Below, in pieces: positions 59,601 through 64,000 of a stretch of 64,000 bases of DNA. Location of the stretch: contig VZSF01003940.1 in NCBI GenBank assembly GCA_013398295.1, forward strand, positions 682,001 through 746,000, in the 5' to 3' direction. Under the pieces are notes generated by a model, which saw nothing but the letters and a program-made list of their open reading frames with translations, was not told where the DNA came from and made no database searches. The position numbers were made by a program, and so were the translations under genes. This DNA is from Chionis minor. Taxonomy: Eukaryota > Chordata > Aves > Charadriiformes > Chionididae. Numbering within the stretch: the first letter of the stretch is position 1; each line of letters begins with the position of its first letter.

Positions 59601-60849
59601 ATGTAGAAAATGTGGCAATAGCATTACTATCTTCAATTACACACATGGTGCATATGGTATAAATGCAAAACTGAATGACAGCGGATGAAGACTTAAGTGC
59701 CTGCAATTTTGCTTGTGTCCTACACAGCTGACTTAAAAGGTAGCCTTAAATGTGCTGTTGCCATGTAAAATACCACTATCGGTGACTCCTTCAATTTTTC
59801 TTCTTAAAATAGCAATAATAATCTAATACATGGAAACACGCTGAGTTCATTTGTAGGAAACATTTTCAAACATAGCTGAAAAAACTACATTAAAAGAAAA
59901 TAACCCTTGTGTGACTGAAAGTGCACATACATACTCTGCGAGAACACTACTCTGAAAACATGCATGTGTATCTTTTCAACTCTTAAAGGAGATAAAATAG
60001 CCAGCACTCTATCGTGTGTACCCTGCCAATATTTAATAGAGGTGATAGCTCCCATTCTTCTTCCCTTATTAAATGCTGTTCTTAATCACAATTATTGGTG
60101 TGCACTGCAAAACAGGATGAACGCAGGACTCCCGGGAGTGATGGATGACTGTGGTACTTTACTTCTGGGTGCCTAGCCTGGCGCTTACATAGAAAGAGCT
60201 GGCTTTCTGTTTGTCGAGCACTTAAAGTTTGAAAATATTTTGCAGATATCTGTGGTTTAGTCTCCTCAAATATATGCCAAAAAATGAATACTTTTTTTTA
60301 AAAAAGCATAATGTTAAATAGAGTTAATAACATACCTACCAACCCCTCCTCCCACTTCTTTTTTCCTCCCTTTTAAGTTATTTTAAGTGTGTGATCTTTC
60401 ACTCTCAATATCACAGTGACACAAGGATCTGCTTTGGGTCTTTGCTTTGTGTTGTTATATTTAATGTGTTTAGCATGACCTTCTACCTCTATTAAATTAC
60501 ATATGATCTAGTTTCTCAGCAGGGACATTTATGATCATTTGTCTTAGGTTTTACGTATTGCTTTTCATTGTCCATCTCAAAAATTGCCCTAGTTGCACTG
60601 AATAAAAAGTGACAAGAAGAGATGGAGTATGTTGTTAGGAACACTTTGGAGGTTTCCTGATCCCAGAAATGTTAGTGTATGAGCTGCAGGCCCTCTCAGG
60701 ATGGATAACTGCATTACAGTGGGCTCAGTCCCACGCTGGGGGACACTTACGGGGGAGGAGGGGACACCTCTCATCCTGCCTCCTGTCCCTGCTTGCCCCC
60801 CTTGCTTGGCAGCCGTCGGCAGGGCAACTCCTCACCGCCCAGCTGAGCT
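59601..60849. other. Non-coding stretch
   Basis: Nothing recognised; short T/A-runs around 60293-60305. The GC-rich text at 60715-60850 may be the decayed upstream part of the CR1 below. Confidence 0.4.
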
Positions 60850-60910
60850 GGCAACCGATGGTTGGACTTGATGATCTTAAAGGTCTTCCGCAACCTAAAT
60901 GATTCTATGG
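60850..60910 (+). mobile_element. CR1 LINE 3' end
   Basis: GATGGTTGGACTTGATGATC then TTAAAGGTCTTCCGCAACCT and AAATGATTCTATGG is a textbook CR1 terminus in plus orientation. Body sequence upstream is GC-rich but not clearly alignable, so the left border is uncertain. Confidence 0.88.
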
Positions 60911-61219
60911 GTTTTTTTCTCTGACTGTTTCATAAATTAAAATGCACAGTATGAACATAAATTATGGGTTGCTTGTAAATATAAAAACCTGAAGCCGCAT
61001 CCATAATAGACTTCAAACATGGAGAATGCATCAATATTGTTATTTGTGTTCTATGTGATAACTGGCAAATCCATAACTGCAGAATTAAAAATAAATACAC
61101 AGACAGACCAGACAGGCAGATCCAGCAGGTAGGAAGAGGAAAAAAACTACCAGACTTTGCAGATGCTTTTGTGATTTTATGAGTAAGCCTTGTTACTGCT
61201 CTCCATTGCTCTTCAACAG
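60911..61219. other. Non-coding spacer
   Basis: AT-rich; ends in the pyrimidine tract preceding 61220. Confidence 0.4.
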
Positions 61220-61254
61220 GACCCTGCGAGACAAAAGCAAACCTCAGTCCAAGG
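61220..61254 (+). other. Candidate small exon (35 nt)
   Basis: Acceptor GCTCTCCATTGCTCTTCAAC then AG (61218-61219) and donor CCAAGG|GTAAGA (GT at 61255) are both good. All three frames are open, so coding phase cannot be chosen. If it followed the candidate at 57546 (phase 0) it would read DPARQKQTSVQ. It is small and all-open, so it may be non-coding or chance. Confidence 0.2.
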
Positions 61255-63416
61255 GTAAGAATACTAAATAAATAAGCGCACAGTCACTTTTTCTGCTTCA
61301 GGATAGGCTTTGTAATAAATTGAATCAATAAGTGTTTTCATCGTTTTGGGAACAGTTGGCTGTAGGGTGTGTGAGAGCTCCAATTTCTGTGTTAATTTAG
61401 TTGTCTTCAGAGATGAGAAAGACTGAAGGAATAACTGTTTTGAGATTACTGCGTCTATCCCATTTCTGGCAAAGGCCACTAAGGTTTGTTTTTTTAATCT
61501 TAATAATTTCGTTTATGACAAATGATGCAGTAGAAAACATCTTTCTCCTACAGGTTTATCAGTTTATTAAGCATTTGTGTCTGATATTTCATTTTGTTCT
61601 TCTTTGCTCCTACCACGAACAGGAGGCAAAACAGAGAATTTGTTTCTTTAGGGTACTCTGGGAACACTCTAACACATTAGTGCAACCAGCATAGATAAAT
61701 CCAAAAGTAAGTCTGAGGCTCATCTAATTTTTCAAGGATCAATGAAAAATGTGTGAGTGTCATTTCTCATAGACAGTTATATTTGTTTCCTGCTGTTCTA
61801 CCATAAGCTTTCTTTTATTATTTTTATCTCCTGTGAAAGCAAAATTGAATATGTCCAGAAAATAAACGCAATACAGCAGAAGAAAAACTCAAAAGTTGTG
61901 AAGTGAAACAAAATCTGGAACACCGGTTGTTCAGTTATATAGAATTAACGTAAACATGAGTAAGAGTTTACCTAACTAGTTTTTATTCTACATTAGCATT
62001 TCTGTAGGGAGGAAAAAGTATTCTCTGGTGCTTGAAATGCAAATGTTTCGAGTGTACGTCTATGCGTATTCCCTAATAACCTTGATTAAGGTTGCTTTTT
62101 TTTATTTTTGCCGGGAGGCACTGTGCAGTCAATATTTGTTTTGTTTCTGAACAAATAGTTGCAGTTATTAAGGGGTGTCTCTTCCCATGCAAAGCCAAAA
62201 TATTCTCACTTTGCCATTGAAAACTTTGATTCAGCACAGAAACATAGTTAAATTAAAGCACACGTGGTGCCCAGCCCGCATCTAGTAGATCTATACACAT
62301 GCTTTATAATTATACAAGGAAAAAGAGAGGGTATTTGCATCTCAAATATAAGATGCCCTCAGGTGGCTTTTTTTTGTTGTTGCCATCATCCCAGTAGACA
62401 TAAATGATCTGAGCAGGTTTAATGTTAACAATATCTCTGAGTATCCCACTGTATGTACACATTAAAATATTTTCCCTTTAGAGCAATCTGGCCCTTTACC
62501 AACCTCCCAATGGCCATGAAAAGAAACTGCAATGTAAATTATGCTAAAAAAAATCAAAGGGTGAGAGTAAAATTCATATCTGCAGAATTCTTAATTCGTG
62601 CTTGCAGCCATCTGGCTTTGCTCTCCCTTGGGATAGTGACCTTCCTCTCTGCCAGTGTTTCATTCACTTACCTCTTCGGTTGCCACACTGGCATATGAAT
62701 GCTGCCTTTTATTTTTTTAACTTTTTTTTGGTCTCTTTCTCTCTGTACGAAAGTGTATGCCTTCTTTTGGAATAGAAATTTCCGTAACTGCAGCTCTACT
62801 AATAGAAATACAACACACTCTCACTAAACACCCAGTGTGGCACCTCCAGAGAACAGCATGGGTGGAAGAAAGAAACAGAGACACCCTCAGGGCCGCCTTC
62901 GAGCACCTTCATCCGAAATGTTCCTTTGGTTGCCTGTGCCCAAACCCCAGGTCTTCATGGTCTGCAGAAACTAATTCCCTTACGCACAAAGCGCATCTAC
63001 ATCCCACACTCTGTCCGTGGTTGAAGTGATACTTTTTGTCATTTGAATAGTAAATATCTCCCCATTGGGCTTAATCTGAAAAAGCACAAGAAGTTATACC
63101 CCCTTTTCCCCTTGGGTGAGGCAAAAAACCCCCGAGCTTCACCAGCAGAGGCTGAAGGCAAGTGGCCCCAGCTGGAGAGCCACAGATGTTGCCTGTGTAG
63201 CACATACACCTTTCCACCTCACCGAGCAATACATCAAAGCTGAGTGACCTGCTCAAGTTACTCACAGAAAACTAAACTACCTCGTCCCTTCCTAAATGCA
63301 CTTCAAATGGAAAAAGTCTGTCTGACTGTCTTCTAAAGGTCACAGTAAGAAAAGGAAAGTTGGCTCCTTTTTTTTTTTGCTTTTATTATTTGGCTTAACT
63401 GCTACATTTGTTCCAG
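61255..63416. other. Non-coding stretch
   Basis: An exon-like segment at about 61623-61706 has acceptor GTTCTTCTTTGCTCCTACCA then CGAACAG and donor CCAAAA|GTAAGT. Every frame stops inside it, so it is at best a non-coding exon. Nothing else recognised. Confidence 0.4.
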
Positions 63417-63580
63417 TCCCTACTGTGGAGAACAAGCATTTGGTCAGTTACGAAGCATGGCGTTATCAGTCCCTGTATCAAGAAAATGTTAGAAAAATGC
63501 TATTGTCAGCCCTAAGCATGAAGATCCAGATTGTGAAGCCAATGCAGCCTTGCAAGCAGCAGGGCTATAAATGTCCTTGA
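63417..63580 (+). other. Candidate terminal exon or long open segment
   Basis: After a T-rich tract and CATTTGTTCCAG (AG at 63415-63416), a frame is open to TGA at 63578-63580. The peptide includes TVENKHLVSYEAWRYQSLYQ and ends KPMQPCKQQGYKCP. Its amino-acid balance is better than most frames here, and the frame continues upstream to 63377. No AATAAA was seen in the following 420 bp. No family recognised. It could be a terminal coding exon with a distant polyadenylation site, or chance. Confidence 0.2.
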
Positions 63581-63960
63581 GGAAGTATCTGCCCACGGGT
63601 TCATGAACTCACGCCTGTACAGATAAGCCTAGCACCCTCCACAAACACATACCAACGTCAGCAAATTAACCACTAATTGCTATTTCACACTTCCAGAAAA
63701 CAACTGTCCTCTCTAGAAATCCAGCATAACCGTTTCTCAGGTGCCGTAGCTCCATAAGCTGCCTTAATGTTTCCTGCTGCTTTCAGCTGACGCTGAGCAA
63801 GGCACGTCCTTGTCCTGTGTCACCGAGTGGAAAGGAGCAAGCACCAGTGACGTTACCCGATCTCTCTTGATCCTGTCCTTTCACATTTTCAGTATCTTAC
63901 TGATATTCCTTTTGATGCTTCTTTGAATAAGCGTAATTTTTGTCGCCGATGTTCTTTCAG
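63581..63960. other. Non-coding stretch to the window edge
   Basis: Nothing recognised. It ends in TTGTCGCCGATGTTCTTTCAG, an acceptor-like site at 63960. Confidence 0.4.
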
Positions 63961-64000
63961 TCCAACCATCCATACGTGTTTGGGCTGGTGCAGGAACCAA
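63961..64000 (+). other. Possible exon start truncated by the window
   Basis: Following GATGTTCTTTCAG, one frame reads SNHPYVFGLVQEP to the end of the window. The fragment is too short to judge. Confidence 0.15.

Noticed and set aside
61623..61706. Segment between a good acceptor and GTAAGT donor
   Set aside because: All frames contain stops; kept only as a remark.
62650..62680. Minus-strand donor-like CGAAGAG|GTAAGT
   Set aside because: No acceptable acceptor upstream on the minus strand.
1..64000. tRNA, rRNA, CRISPR arrays, bacterial operons, intact retroviral genes
   Set aside because: Looked for and not seen; tRNA-like boxes are explained by MIR-type SINE remnants.

Overview
The window looks like bird (avian) nuclear DNA: AT-rich, non-coding in appearance, with several 5'-truncated CR1 LINE fragments. 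Some of these end in, or begin with the complement of, the ATTCTATG-type 8-bp tail typical of avian CR1. Older sauropsid repeats are also present: MIR-type tRNA SINE remnants and one much older CR1/L3-like fragment. No protein family is recognisable in any frame on either strand. The longest open frame is about 168 codons, which is unremarkable for 64 kb read in six frames. I see no rRNA, tRNA, CRISPR array, operon or other prokaryotic feature. The best reading is a long intron or intergenic gene desert. Species and locus cannot be named from sequence alone.

Layout. 1-13.6 kb: AT-rich sequence with a MIR-like SINE (2.0-2.2 kb), a candidate exon (2350-2516), and two minus-strand CR1 copies (5.6 and 7.3 kb). 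13.6-22.5 kb: a candidate exon after a very long pyrimidine tract (13615), a roughly 135-200 bp palindromic element (14.4-14.6 kb), a small CR1 tail (17.6 kb), SINE remnants (18.4 and 21.6 kb), a miRNA-precursor-sized hairpin (19485-19550), and a stretch that resembles a conserved non-coding element (22.2-22.4 kb). 22.5-36 kb: a candidate exon at 25256, a duplicated element of about 90 bp (26990 and 27503), and a minus-strand candidate exon with very good splice sites (35059-35152). 36-47 kb: candidate exons at 36991 and 41495, a CpG-rich island at 44667-44860, and a SINE at 45.7 kb. 47-57 kb: CR1 at 47.0, 49.1 and 55.9 kb, an old CR1/L3-like copy at 48.4-48.8 kb, G-rich tracts, and small assembly gaps. 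57-64 kb: candidate exons at 57546, 61220 and 63417, a CR1 end at 60.85 kb, and an acceptor-like site at 63960 that runs off the window.

How the parts fit together. The repeats are ordinary avian background. The candidate exons were picked by eye as a good pyrimidine tract plus AG, and usually a good donor and an open frame. In 64 kb such pairings arise by chance, so each is a hypothesis that needs RNA or conservation data. The observations that rest most directly on sequence are the duplicated 90-bp element, the palindrome at 14.4 kb, and the hairpin at 19.5 kb. I found no evidence for a new multi-gene system.
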